Source of the DNA: Nematostella vectensis
Taxonomy: Eukaryota > Cnidaria > Anthozoa > Actiniaria > Edwardsiidae
Reading direction: 5' to 3'
Assembly (NCBI RefSeq): GCF_932526225.1
Contig: NC_064036.1
Location: 19,926,953 to 19,990,952 of the forward strand
Length of the DNA stretch: 64,000 nt
The translations under genes were made by a program, and so were the position numbers. The notes beneath the pieces were generated by a model. The model did not search any database. It had not been told where the DNA came from and was given only the letters and a program-made list of their open reading frames with translations. Shown here in pieces: positions 21,376-32,517 of this stretch (the stretch's first letter is position 1; each line of letters starts with the position of its first letter).

Positions 21376-23896
21376 TTATTGTAGCACATAATCCTTAAAA
21401 CGAACAGGTTGTTGCCTAGTGCGCGCAGGTCGCTGATTGGCCAGAGAACCAGGAGACGCTGGCATTTCAGCTGTACAATCAAGTGTGGACTGGTTCTGGG
21501 TCTCAGGTGCGGTTTGGTGTTCCTGCGCGATTTCAGGTGGAGTAGGCAGCATGTCTGCGGCGACTGCTTCCTGTGGTTTGATGAACTTCTTCATTTGTGC
21601 TACATTCCTCATCTTTCTATTTCCATCAGAATCCTCCAGTACAACTGCATTACCTGTCTTCTGCAAAACCTTGTAAGCTTCAGGCTCAAAAACTGGAGAG
21701 AGTTTGTTCTCGCGGCGAGTCTGTCGCAGCAGTACTTCATCGCCTTCATCAATTCCACTTGGCTCAGCATGTCTTCTAGCATCAGCATACTCTTTCTGTC
21801 TGAGTTTTGATAGAGCGTCTCTGTCCCTAAGTTTGTGTTGCCACTCTGACTCTGTCGCTCTATCCTTCGGAATCTTTACACTAGGTAGCTTGTCTCGGAG
21901 CTGCCTTCCCATTAGGAGTTCGGCTGGCGAGCATCCAGTTGCGGCATGGTTTGTTGTGCGATACTGAAAAAGGAAATCATCAAGCGCTTTCTTCCAATCA
22001 TTTCCTTGCAAGTTTGCTATCCGAATCACTTTAAGAATTGTTCTGTTACATCGTTCCACTTCGCCGTTGCTCTGTGGCCAATATGGAATTCCTTTCTTAT
22101 GTTCTATGCCTAAGAACTCTAAGAAATTCTCAAATTCTTTCGAGGCAAAGGGCGGTCCGTTGTCGCTGCGAACCGTGTATGGTATGCCATGTGTCCTGAA
22201 TATTCCCTCCAATGCCGTGATGACGTGTGGCGCATCGGTTTTCTTAAGGAGTACTACCTCTGGCCATCTGGAGTAGTTATCCACAACTACCAGCAAGTGG
22301 TTTCCTCCAGGTATCTCAGTCAAATCTGTGGCGAGGTCCTCCCATGGTTTTTCAGGTAGTTCTGTTGATCGAACAGGTTCCGGTTTGCCACGTGGTCCAA
22401 CTAGCTGGCAGGGGTAGCAGGCCTTGATGAACTGTTCAGCCTGTGCATCCATCTGCGGCCACCATAGTTTGCTTCGCAGGCGGGATTTTGTGCGCACCAT
22501 TCCTTGGTGTCCCTCATGAGCTAAAATAATTGCTTGCTTCCATAGGGATTCTGGTAGCACAATTCGGTTTCCACGCATCACTAATTGTCCGGCAATCCAC
22601 AACTCCTTTGACACTGCTTTGTACAAGGTACCTGTGAGACGGGTGAAGTCTCCACTTCTAATTGCTTCGCGTACCAGAATAAGGGTTGGGTCCTTCTCTG
22701 AAACAACCTCTACATGCTTTGGGGTCATGGCGACAGGTACTGCGGCCTTTGCAGTGCTAAACACATACTCGCTGGTTGCTTTAGAATCAGCTGTCTGTAC
22801 TGGACCAACTGGTAAACGACTCAGGGCGTCGGCTGAATTTTCCTTTCCGGAAATGTGCCTGACCACATAGCTGAATTGCTGAAGGTACAACAGCCAGCGT
22901 TCAATCCTAGCAGACGGGGGTTTAGACTTTGGACCTAGGACTGAAATTAAGGGTTTGTGATCAGTTAGTATTTCAAAATGGGTTCCATAAAGGAACATGT
23001 GAAATTTCTCACAGGCCCATTTGACAGCAAGGGCCTCTCGCTCGAACTGTGAGTAGCGCTGTTCAACCTTACTAAGCTTACGACTTGCGTAGTACACTGG
23101 TCGAAATTGACCATCACCAGGTTGTCTTTGCTCTAGTATGGCCCCCAGGCCAACTGGTGAGGCGTCAGTGATAATCCTGGTCTGGGCTCCCTGTGTAAAA
23201 TAAGACATGACTGGTGCACATGTTAGCAAGTGCTTAATTTGTGCAAATGATTCTGCCTCTTTGGCACCCCATTTCCATTTAGCATTTTTACTGGTAAGAT
23301 CCCACAGGGGAGCAGAAATGGTTGCAAACTGTGGAATGAATTTGGCACAAAATTGAGCAGAACCAAGGAAACTTCTCACCTCTGATTGGTTGGTTGGTGC
23401 AGGTGCCTCGACAATTGCTTCGACTCTTTTGTCAGATAACTTAAGACCATCTGCAGAAATGGTGTCTCCCATGAAATCCATACTCGAGGCTCCTACCACA
23501 CATTTCTCATAGTTGAGGGTGAGCCCGCTGTCTTGCAGCTTTTGGACAGCTCTTTCCAGGTTCTCGTCATGCTCCTTTTGGTTCCTACCCACTATAAGAA
23601 TGTCGTCATGCATGTTGAAGGCTCCAGGGCAGTCTTTCAAAACTTGCCATATCAGGTTCTGGAACTTCTCGGTAGCCATGTTCACACCGAAGAGCAATCG
23701 ACAGTAGCGATATAAACCTGTTGGCGCTGCGAAAGTAGTTATGTCTCGGGACTCTGGGGATAACTCGATTTGATGGAAAGCCATGTTTAAATCCAATTTG
23801 GTGAAAATCTTTGCATCTGAGATTTCTTGTAGGGTTTCTTGCATAGTAGGTACTGGGTGTCTTTCTCTTAAGATAGCCTGATTGGCCTGGCGCATG
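21376..23896 (-). CDS. Element A gag-pol, C-terminal part: RT, RNase H, integrase
   Basis: 839 open residues after the break caused by element B. The RT has LDLNMAFHQIEL and an active site written as HDDIL, then RNase H with TDASPVGLGAIL and LTDHKPL. The integrase follows with an HHCC finger (HEGHQGM...CYPCQL) and core residues in DLATDLTE, RSDNGPPF and PQSNGEVER. The tail is basic with a chromodomain-less end. It needs the upstream half at 30770-32299. As it stands, the frame has no start of its own: its first ATG comes from the duplicated CATG. Confidence 0.93.
23893..23896. repeat. Target-site duplication CATG of element B (left)
   Basis: CATG directly precedes the LTR; the same four bases follow the right LTR at 30770-30773. 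Confidence 0.9.
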
Positions 23897-24072
23897 TGTT
23901 ACCTTATAATTTGTGAAAACTCGAGTAACATTAAAAATAAACCGAAAATAAACCACACAGAAACAAACATGGCGGTCAACACGTTTTCTTCTTCTTCTAC
24001 ACACACTGCATTATGGGTAATACAATATTTTTCTATGGGGGGGTGGGCAAGTGCTTAATTCCAAGGGTAACA
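23897..24072 (-). repeat. Element B 3' LTR
   Basis: 176 bp, TGTTACCTTATAATTTG... to ...CCAAGGGTAACA. Matches 30594-30769 with no difference that I can see. Confidence 0.95.
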
Positions 24073-24084
24073 CACTTCCCCCCT
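24073..24084 (-). other. Element B polypurine tract
   Basis: AGGGGGGAAG followed by TG on the minus strand, two bases from the LTR tip. Confidence 0.7.
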
Positions 24085-24472
24085 GAAAAGATGTCGTCCT
24101 CGACATTTAAGTTACTAGTATGTTTCAATACTACAATGCAACTGAGGAAAAAAAAATCTGACTACTCTACTATTTCAATGTTCAGTTCCATGAAGGCATG
24201 GTGTAGGGTGATCAAGTCCAACCATGGCTTCCACTTGTTTCTTCATACAGCTGTATCTTGCTTATTCTTTACTCTACAGTTCTCTTGCACAATGTCATTG
24301 CCACGTAAATACCCAATGCTACTCAAGGTCTTACACCTTGTTACCTACACTATTTGCTAGGCTATACTAGTATTATTCAACTAGTGTCTCTAACTAGACC
24401 GTTTTTTTCTTTTCTTTTTCTTGTAACAAACAAACAAATATAAGTCAAGTAAGTGTACTAGTGTACTTGTAA

Positions 24473-26098
24473 TTACATTGCTGGTGTCCATGGTGAGAAG
24501 GAAGGACATCTGTAGGGTACCTGTAAACCGTAGGGTACCGGATAACCGTAGGGAGTCTGTAGACTGCAGGGTACCGAATAACCGTAGGGTACCTGTAAAC
24601 CGAAGGGTGCCTTGAACCCGCATGTGGCACATGGTAACTCTTGTGTAGGAGGTGCACCGTAAGCACTCCATGCTGACTCATTTATAGTTATACCATGGTT
24701 AGCGACCGGTCCCCGATAATAGGATGGCTGACCAATAACATCATAAGTAACCCGCAAAGGTGGATGCCTATTCCGCTCGGGTCGTCCAATGATGCTGCCA
24801 TTAGCATAGTTCTCCTGGCTGTCCCTATCACCTTGTTCCCCTTGCTGCTGCTGTGATGCCCTCTCTGCCTGCTCCTCTATTGCTTCATCCAGCTCACCTG
24901 CCGTTCCTTCCTGCTGATCGGGTGCTCCATCCAGCTCGTCTGAAGCTTCCCCTTGCTGATCCAGAGATACATCTGACTCGCCTGATGCTATTTCCTTCTC
25001 GTCGGGCGCATATCCAACCTGTCTACCGTAAACAAAGTCTGGTTCCTCTTCACTACTCGACTCCTCTTTCAACTCTACTGCGTTCCTTGTTGCAGGTTTC
25101 CGTGTTTTGGTTTTCCTTTTTGGCTGAGTAATCACGTCACTCATGAGATAATCACATGGCAGTAAGAGGTTATAATGCAGAGTCCGGTTCCTGCCCTTGC
25201 CATTCTCAGGTCTGACCTCATACACTGGGCTCGATTTTCCCTTCTGATTCACAACCACAAACACCTGATCCTCAAAGTATGAGCGTAGTTTTCCTGGACC
25301 GCCTCGTTCTGACAGGTTTCGTACCAATACCCGATCACCCGGCTTAAGTGATGAGCATCTCACTTTCTTCTCGTAGTACCTCTTACCCCGCGCGGCTTGA
25401 GCTGTCGACTTGGAACGTGCGATCCTGTAAGCTTCTTCCATGGTTTCTCGCCACTTTGTCACATATTTCGGATACTGTTGCGGAGTGCCTTGCAAACTGG
25501 TACCAAGCATTAAGTCAATGGGAAGTCGAGGTGAGCGACCATAAAGTAGATAGAAAGGAGAAAATCCTGTTGAGTCATTTCGAGTGCAGTTGTATGCGTG
25601 TACAACTTTGTTAAGACTATCTTTCCACTTGGATTTCTGGTTCTCTGGTAGTGTGCGTAACATTGCAAGAAGGGTCTGATTAAAACGCTCGACTTGTCCA
25701 TTGGATTGTGGATGATATGGTGTGGTTCTTGAGTGAGCTACCCCACTAAGCTTTTCCAGATGTTTATGTAGATCGTTCTCGAACTCCTTCCCCTGATCGT
25801 GATGTATTCGAAGGGGAAACCCAAACCTCATGATGTAATCATTATACAGCTTCTCTGCCACTGTAGGGGCCGATTTATTCCGTGTTGCGTATGCTTGGGC
25901 AAATCGAGTAAAATGATCAATCACTACGAGGATATATTCATACCCACCACTGCTTTTTTCTAGATGTAAAAAGTCCAAAGAAATGAGTTCAAAGGGAGCT
26001 GTTGTTTGAATACTCTGCATTGGTGCCCGTTGAGCATGTTTCGGTCGTTTTTGCTTGATACATCGACAAACAGAGGTAACATAGTGTTCAATGTCCTG
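24473..26098 (-). CDS. Element B integrase (continues the pol frame after a stop)
   Basis: It is in the same frame as the upstream pol ORF and is separated from it by one TAA at 26101-26099, inside the HHCC zinc finger. The first Met is at 26020. DDE core: SLDFLHLEKS, then HHDQGKEFEN, then YHPQSNGQVERFNQTL. The C-terminal part is acidic (repeats like SSEEEPD and DQQGE). The last 40 residues, about 24476-24600, are a tandem repeat rich in PYG, with units such as LQVPYGYSVPCS. The 400 bases between its stop and the LTR carry no gene. Confidence 0.93.
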   Translation of the reverse strand, partial: QDIEHYVTSVCRCIKQKRPKHAQRAPMQSIQTTAPFELISLDFLHLEKSSGGYEYILVVIDHFTRFAQAYATRNKSAPTVAEKLYNDYIMRFGFPLRIHHDQGKEFENDLHKHLEKLSGVAHSRTTPYHPQSNGQVERFNQTLLAMLRTLPENQKSKWKDSLNKVVHAYNCTRNDSTGFSPFYLLYGRSPRLPIDLMLGTSLQGTPQQYPKYVTKWRETMEEAYRIARSKSTAQAARGKRYYEKKVRCSSLKPGDRVLVRNLSERGGPGKLRSYFEDQVFVVVNQKGKSSPVYEVRPENGKGRNRTLHYNLLLPCDYLMSDVITQPKRKTKTRKPATRNAVELKEESSSEEEPDFVYGRQVGYAPDEKEIASGESDVSLDQQGEASDELDGAPDQQEGTAGELDEAIEEQAERASQQQQGEQGDRDSQENYANGSIIGRPERNRHPPLRVTYDVIGQPSYYRGPVANHGITINESAWSAYGAPPTQELPCATCGFKAPFGLQVPYGYSVPCSLQTPYGYPVPYGLQVPYRCPSFSPWTPAM

Positions 26099-29000
26099 TT
26101 ACATACGGGGCCAAAAGAACCTATCCCTCGCAAGTGGCAATACCCTCTCTGCACCGAGATGCCCCATTTCCTCATGTAGTTCCTTATAAACGAGATGATG
26201 AAGTTTCCGTGGAAGGACCAATTGGAGACGTGGTCCAATTCTCCGGCGAAGGATATCATCCTTACCTAGTTCCAACTTCTTCCAGTGACGTAACATGGCC
26301 TTTGTTTCAGGAGTTTCCTTCTTTCGCTCCTTTAAGCTGGGTAATGACTCATTAAGTATGAAACCAATCACCTTTCCAATTGTTGTATCCTCACGCTGAA
26401 GTCTCACAATGTCCTCTGTCGACCATGCTTGCGTGCCTAAGGTGACATTATCGTCGGGAGAATCTTCAAGGCATGCTGACAAAGAGATAGTCGGAATGCC
26501 ATCTTCACCTGCCTGGAACTTTACAGAATTCACAGTGGCTCCTATGTCTTCTTGGCATATGGTCTTCTGACATTCTTCCATATACTTCTCCATGCCTTGT
26601 GAAATCCGCGAGAGACCGTCTGCATCCCCATTTGCCTTTCCAGGTCTGTATTTGATGACAAAGTTATAGTCAGCCAATTCTGATACCCAACGCTGTCCGG
26701 TCGCATTCAATTTGGCAGTGGTCAGAATGTATGTTAACGGGTTATTATCCGTGTAGACAGTAAATTTAGGGGCATAGTACAAATAGTCTCTAAATTTCTC
26801 CGCAATTGCCCATTTTAGCGCCAAGAATTCGAGTTTCCCCGAATGCAGATGGTAATTGCGCTCGGCTTGAGTTAACGATCGTGACCCGTAACCAATGACT
26901 CTCAAGGTTCCTTTCTGGCGTTGGTATAATACAGCCCCAAGTCCCCGCTCCGATGCGTCAGTGTGAAGAATAAAGGGTTGTTGGTAGTCCGGATAAGCCA
27001 TCACGGGTGGTGATGTGATAGTATCTATAAGTGTCTCCAGTATTCGCTGATGTTCCTCAGACCAAGAGACTGGTTGGCGTGATAAGGACTTACTCGACCT
27101 ACTTTTCGATTTGGTACTTGTACCTCCCTTGGGTTCCGTCAAAAGATCATAAATGGGTGCTGCTAACGTCGCAAAGTTATGTACATATCTCCTGAAATAA
27201 CTTAGAAGTCCCATAAGTCTGCGAACTTCTCCGACTGTCTTAGGTGGCGTATCCTTTAAATCCGTAACTGCCTTAATACTCTCCTGATCCATCCGATAAC
27301 CTTCTTCTGCCACAACATGTCCAAGGAATGTAACTTCCCTTTGAAAGATTTTACACTTGCTGGGTTTCAATTTTATCCCGTGTTCCCGCAGTCTTTGCAA
27401 AACTTTCCTCAGATCACTAACATGTTCTTCAAAACTTTGACTAAAGACAATGATATCGTCCAAATATGGGATACATGTGGTGTCTCTTAAATCTTCTAAA
27501 CAATCTTGCATATATCTTTGAAAGGCCGCGGGGGCCTGGGAAAGACCCATGGGAATGCGAACCCATTCATACAGTCCCCAAGGGGTCACAAAGGCAGTCA
27601 ATGGTCTACTGTCTTTCCCCATGAAACCCTGATGATATGCGCGTCCCTGATCCAGTACTGAAAACCAACTATTTCCCCCTAGGGTGTCTAATGCATCTTG
27701 AATCCTTGGGATGGGAAAACGGTCAGGGACACTCTTACGATTCAGTTCACGATAGTCAATGCACAGTCTTAGAGACCCGTCCCGTTTACGGACGCAGACA
27801 GCCGGCGACGAGTAGGAAGACTTTGACTTCACAATCCATCCCTTATTTATCAAGTCCTCAATATAGCCTTTGACTTCTGCATACAATGGGCGGCTAATTG
27901 AGACATATGTTTTCTGAACAGGAGTCTTATCCATTAGGGTTAAATTTAACTCAAGGTCTTCGATGCAACCGACATCCTGACTATCACGGGCAAAGGTCTC
28001 CTCCTCTTCCTGTAACAGACGAGTGACTTCCTTTTTTTGTTCTTCATTCAGATCTCCAATCACCACCCCTGGGACCCTCTGTGATGAATCTATGGTCGCC
28101 CCCCTGGATTCTTGTGTTTCACCTGGGTGTACCCCCCTTGAATCAGACAAGTTCATCTCACTAAGTTTCACTTCTGCTGGGGTAACTGATCTGATAGGGT
28201 TAAGACTACCCAAGATGGTGCCCCCCCTGAGGGTGATATCATGCTTGGTGGCATTACTGACGTAAATGTCAACTCGCGTAGCTTTCCCTTTCGGGATGGA
28301 CAACAGAGACTGGGAGAGTTCTAGCCCTGTAGGCAATGTCTGGTCTTCATCTGGTTCAAAGATAACTGGGCATTTCTCCTCGACTGGGCCGGTATTTGCA
28401 CGACAATTAATTCTCAGGGTCTGCCCCCCCGGTATGCTGACACTCTTCTTAGGTGACTTTAAGATGCACAAGGGTTCTGAGTTGTCACATGTTTGGATAA
28501 AGTTAATCAAGGCCCCAACTGCCTCCCCTCTGACTTCTGGAAATGCACCTTTCATAATATCCTGTAATGGGCTCCCTGTGGTGTTGCTATTATCCCCTGG
28601 GAAATCTTTAATCACTGTTTCTATGACATTATATCCAATGATGGGACACTCTAACTCTCCTGGGGTCACTAAAAAAGGTACTTCTACATCTGGCCCTGTA
28701 TACCCATGGGATTCTAGCTTCAATGTTATGGGGATCCATCCCTCATATGGGATCTCACTGCCATTTGCAGCAGATACATTTAAGTTTCTATCCCGACCCA
28801 GGAGTGTCTCAATATCTTGTAAATCAGTGTTCAAACCATTCTCATTGACCCATGATTTAGATAAAACTGAAATTTGCGCGCCCGTATCCCAGAGGGCCTC
28901 TGTGCTAATATCATTAAGCATGCAGGAAACTTTGCATTTTGGTCCTACCAGTTTACAAATAACAGCATGTTGTTTTGGAGTGAGATGAGACATAAATACA

Positions 29001-29259
29001 CTAGACTGAATTCGCTCTGCGTACTCACTGTTTTTCTTGGCTTGTAACTCTTGTATCGCAGTGCAAAGTTTCTTGTGTTCCAACCAATGAGCCCGTTGGC
29101 ATTGCACACCGCAGTACAATGCTGACTTACAACCCGCACATTGAACTAAACAATCACTACCAGATGGTTGATGCCCACATGACACACATACTTGGGACTT
29201 TCCTGTGGAAGCAACTTGCGACCCGGCTACCGCCTGTCCCGCGGTGGCAGCCGGTGCTG
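26099..29259 (-). CDS. Element B pol: MYND zinc finger, protease, RT, RNase H
   Basis: The frame is open from the frameshift site at 29260 to the TAA at 26101-26099, over 1,050 residues. First comes a MYND-type finger (CVSCG...[14 protein letters not shown] then HWLEHKKLC, about 29200-29060), which elsewhere binds proline-rich peptides. Then a retropepsin ([12 protein letters not shown]), an RT with [10 protein letters not shown] and YLDDIIVF, RNase H with [13 protein letters not shown] and YTDNNPL, and the first half of the integrase finger ([12 protein letters not shown]). There is no ATG at the start, so translation should depend on -1 frameshifting from gag. The protein would act in the particle: it processes Gag-Pol and copies the RNA. 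Confidence 0.93.
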
Positions 29260-29266
29260 GTTTCCC
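29223..29266 (-). promoter_or_regulatory. -1 ribosomal frameshift signal of element B (GGGAAAC plus hairpin)
   Basis: On the minus strand the heptamer GGGAAAC lies at 29266-29260, set in the gag frame as G GGA AAC, which is the X XXY YYZ rule. After a 5-base spacer a hairpin follows: CCGGCT (29254-29249) pairs with AGCCGG (29228-29223), with a GCC bulge, then ACCGC pairs with GCGGT around the loop GGGACAG. The pol frame is open from this point, and the gag stop TAG lies inside the hairpin. This is the standard layout of retroelement gag-pol frameshifting. Confidence 0.9.
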
Positions 29267-30558
29267 GAATCCTTGTTTTGTGTTGGTCTCCGCTTACGAC
29301 ATCCCCGTGCCCAATGCTCAGATGAACCGCAATAAAAACAATGATCACATGCATCAATCGTATTGCTATCCTCACACTGCTTGCAAACTCTCTTGGCCTT
29401 CTGTACATGTATATCCCGATTATCAATATTGCCATCCCTTTCCTGTTGCACTTGGGCCACTGTCTCCCGCAATGTGGCCATCTCCGACTTCACTGACTTG
29501 AGTTCTGCTAGGATCAGGTCTTCTGTTGAGACTGCGGCTGGAGTCTTCCCTTTGTCCTTACGTCCACCATTCCCTTGTGATTCGACATTATCACTTGTTA
29601 GCTGATTAACTTTCTTAGTTATTTTGGTTAACTTTGATTTCCTCTCTAACTCCTCAGATGCCACAATATTTACATGCTGGATTAAATCTTCATCAGTGGT
29701 ATCTGTGTTCTGTAGATATGGTCTTAGTTTCATCCTTACACCATCATCCATTAATCCAGTCTCCACAGTTCTTAAAAATAGTCCTTGCACCAATTCGGGA
29801 TCGTATTTCATTTTGCTATCAGACTCTTGTGACGCAAAACAAACTTTCTGCCTCTGATCCAAAGCCCTGATCACAAAACTCTGAGGGGTCTCCCCGGGAG
29901 CTTAAGCCAAAATTGCTAATTCTTGATACAGTTCTGTTGCATTTTTTTCCTGATAATGCGAGCGCAAAATGTGTCTTAATTGGGCCAGAGTCAAGCTTGG
30001 AATACCTTCCAAGTAGCTGCGAAGTCTCATTCCTGGGCAAATGGACTTTATTACTGCATCGACCACCTCAACTTCTGTGTGTCCTTTCTTTAGTCCAGAG
30101 TCAATTTGTCTCACGAGACTGACAAAACTTAACTTATCTTTCTGTCCTGGCTCTCCAATTTGCCCAGAAATCTTCATTTCTCTCTTTATATCCGAAATGT
30201 AGAGACCTTTCTTTGATTCCATACCCATAAGCTTGTTCATTTGATCCTTCAGAGCTTGGAGCTCCTCGCTCGGACTTGCACTTGCACTCGTGTTTGGCTG
30301 GGCTTGTTTTTCTTGTTTGGGCTTCGTTGCTCCAGAAATCGCCGAAATAACCTCCTCTAATCCCTTCAGATAGCTGACTGCTTGGTCTCCTTTGCTCTCA
30401 AGCTCGTTATCCACAGCTTGTGAGATCCTTCTGACCCGTTTCAACCTAGATAGTTTGTCGTCCTCGTGTAGCTTCAAAAAGTTTTCCACTTCGTGTAACT
30501 GTTCGGCCGTCAAGCGACACAAACTCTCTTCGATACTAAGCTGAAGTTCTTCAGTCAT
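29227..30558 (-). CDS. Element B gag (one in-frame stop)
   Basis: It starts at ATG 30558 (KMTEELQLS), 36 bases inside the LTR; the frame is also open further upstream without an ATG. A TAA at 29904-29902 interrupts it, and the same frame continues to the stop at 29227. Before the stop is a helical gag region with coiled-coil character. After it come [15 protein letters not shown], a linker and one CCHC knuckle ([14 protein letters not shown]) about 35 residues before the end. Gag would form the particle and bind the RNA. The clean frame on both sides suggests that the stop is a point mutation. Confidence 0.88.
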
Positions 30559-30574
30559 CTTCTGAATCCGTTTT

Positions 30575-30593
30575 CCCGTCTGAGCCCCCAATA
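30575..30593 (-). other. Element B primer-binding site
   Basis: TATTGGGGGCTCAGACGGG follows the 5' LTR on the minus strand. TGGGGGCTC is the start of many proline-tRNA primer sites; that assignment is from memory of the family and has not been checked. Confidence 0.6.
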
Positions 30594-30769
30594 TGTTACC
30601 TTATAATTTGTGAAAACTCGAGTAACATTAAAAATAAACCGAAAATAAACCACACAGAAACAAACATGGCGGTCAACACGTTTTCTTCTTCTTCTACACA
30701 CACTGCATTATGGGTAATACAATATTTTTCTATGGGGGGGTGGGCAAGTGCTTAATTCCAAGGGTAACA
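30594..30769 (-). repeat. Element B 5' LTR
   Basis: 176 bp, the copy next to gag. Followed by CATG at 30770-30773, the target duplication. Confidence 0.95.
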
Positions 30770-32299
30770 CATGTCCAAACAAATGCGAACATCTCCATTT
30801 GGCTTTTCGACTGCCACAAGGGGATTGATCCAACTTGTAGGACTGTTTACCTTTTCCACCACACCAAGCTTCTCAAGTTCCTCTAACTTGTCAGCGACCT
30901 TCTGCCTGCGACTAAAAGGAATCCTACGCAATGGTTGTGCTACTGGCTTAATATTCTGATCAATATGTAACTTGAGTTTAAAACCTTTAAGCTTGCCCAA
31001 ACCATGAAAAACATTAGGAAATTTGGCCTTAAGCGCTGCTTTGCTGTTTAACTGAGTATTTATAGCTGAGAAATCTGAGCTACAACTATTAACCTGAACT
31101 CCTACTTTGAGTATGCCTAGAGCTTCAGATAATTCACGACCTAACAAAGTTGACGCTTTTCCAGAGACAATGAAAAACTTTGCGCGCTTATCCACATCTG
31201 TTTCTGGTACATGCACATTAAGCATACAACTACCCTTAAGATTTAAAGCATCACTAGACGAATATGCAAAAATTTGCTTGCTACTTGGCTTCAAAACAAT
31301 GTCTCCTTTTGATGAGTCATTGAATGTCCTTTCTGACATAAGGTTACAGCTTGCACCCGAATCAATGATGACATTCTGTATAACACCTCCAATAGATATC
31401 TCCATAGTACCAGGCGGTGACTCTGTGTGCGTGCAGAATACATTAAAAACATCTTCTTCCTCTTCGCTATCAGTTTCTTGAACATCAACAGCTTCCACTT
31501 GTCTTACATGAGATGGCTTCCTGCCCTTTGATTTTGGTCCACTTGCAGACTTTGCTTTTCCAGATGTCTGCTTTGATTTGCAGCAGACCTTGAAATGTCC
31601 AATTTTCCCACATTTTTCACATTGGTGATTTTTGCTACATCTGCAGTCAGCAGCTTTATGACCCTGCTTATTGCAACGATGACATCTGCCATCAAACTTG
31701 GGACCAGCACTGTCAGGCTTCTGTTGTACTCTCAATTGGTTAACACCACCTTGATCTGGCACAAGAACTAGTGCTTCTTTGTCATGGTACGTGTTGACAA
31801 TTTCCAGGAGCTTGCTGAGAGTCAGACCTTCCTCACGAAAGAGTTTTGCTTTGAGGGGTTTATCCAATATGAAGGTCAAAATTCTATCTCGAATTTGACT
31901 GTCCTTTTGGTCGTTGTACTCGCAGTGTTCGCAAAGGGTTTGCAGTCTAATTGCAAATTGATGAATCCTCTCACCGGGTTTTGGTACCGCTGTCAAGAAG
32001 GCTTGCCTGGCCATCGGTACGTTTTTCTTGAGTTTGAAGTGTTGAGTGAGGGAGTCCATGGCTGTTTTATAGTCCTCCCCCTGTTGTTCAGCCGTAAAAG
32101 CGTGAAAAATTTCTCGTATTCCAGCTCCTGCTAGGTGAAGAAATATTGCTCGTTGTTGTTTCGAGTCTTTGATGCCAGATGCAGTGCAGTAGAGCTCAAA
32201 TTCGGACTTCCAGATTGTCCATCTTTGTTCCAGCGTGGCTGGTTCGCCAATGCAGTCGAAGGCTTTTGGCGTTGGTAATCCTGATAAACAGACGGCCAT
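30770..32299 (-). CDS. Element A gag-pol, N-terminal part: gag, protease, start of RT
   Basis: ATG at 32299, 74 bases inside the LTR. About 508 residues are native before the frame meets element B. Gag carries two CCHC knuckles (CHRCNKQGHKAADC and CEKCGKIGHFKVCC, about residues 206-240). A retropepsin site IIDSGASCNLM follows at about residue 313. The frame ends in the first RT block at RICLDM, exactly at the CATG duplication. Gag and pol are one frame here, so no frameshift is needed. Codon use and intactness match its other half at 21376-23896. Confidence 0.93.
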
Positions 32300-32351
32300 A
32301 CCGGCTTTTTTTTGACAGATTTAACTTCAGTATGTGTTTATCCAGTTGTTG

Positions 32352-32372
32352 ATCCCATCCTCGTCGCCAGAA
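32352..32372 (-). other. Element A primer-binding site
   Basis: TTCTGGCGACGAGGATGGGA directly follows the 5' LTR on the minus strand. TGGCGAC-type sites are frequent in Gypsy elements; I did not determine the tRNA. Confidence 0.7.
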
Positions 32373-32517
32373 TGTGGTGTTCGGCAAGGAACAAAGCAAA
32401 AAGAAACAGACTCGTGGTCTTCCACATTTAATACAAGATGGCGGATCTCTGACATGTGTTCTACCATGGTGCATTGCGCACCTTAACAATCCATAATGCA
32501 ATGCGGCGGACACTACA
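32373..32517 (-). repeat. Element A 5' LTR
   Basis: 145 bp, same sequence as 21117-21261; followed by CCCTC, the target duplication. Confidence 0.95.

Larger units (their letters stand above)
23897..30769 (-). mobile_element. Element B: Gypsy-type LTR retrotransposon nested in element A
   Basis: 176-bp LTRs that look identical by eye, with inverted tips TGTTACC/GGTAACA. PBS, PPT, gag and pol are all on the minus strand, and pol has the order MYND finger-PR-RT-RNase H-integrase. It interrupts the RT of element A. Two single in-frame TAA codons break the coding region, one in gag and one in the integrase finger; otherwise the frames are open. Gag and pol are in -1 relation with a clear frameshift signal. 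Confidence 0.95.
21117..32517 (-). mobile_element. Element A: Gypsy-type LTR retrotransposon, recent, interrupted by element B
   Basis: Two 145-bp LTRs (TG...CA), 5-bp duplication CCCTC, minus-strand gag-pol, PBS beside the right LTR and PPT beside the left LTR. The pol order is PR-RT-RNaseH-integrase, which defines Gypsy/Metaviridae. The LTRs look identical by eye. Removing the nested 6.9-kb element B and one copy of its CATG duplication leaves a single open gag-pol frame of about 1,348 codons, so A was probably intact when B landed in it. Confidence 0.95.

Noticed and set aside
28266-28988. 240-codon plus ORF
   Set aside because: Antisense shadow of the element B pol frame.
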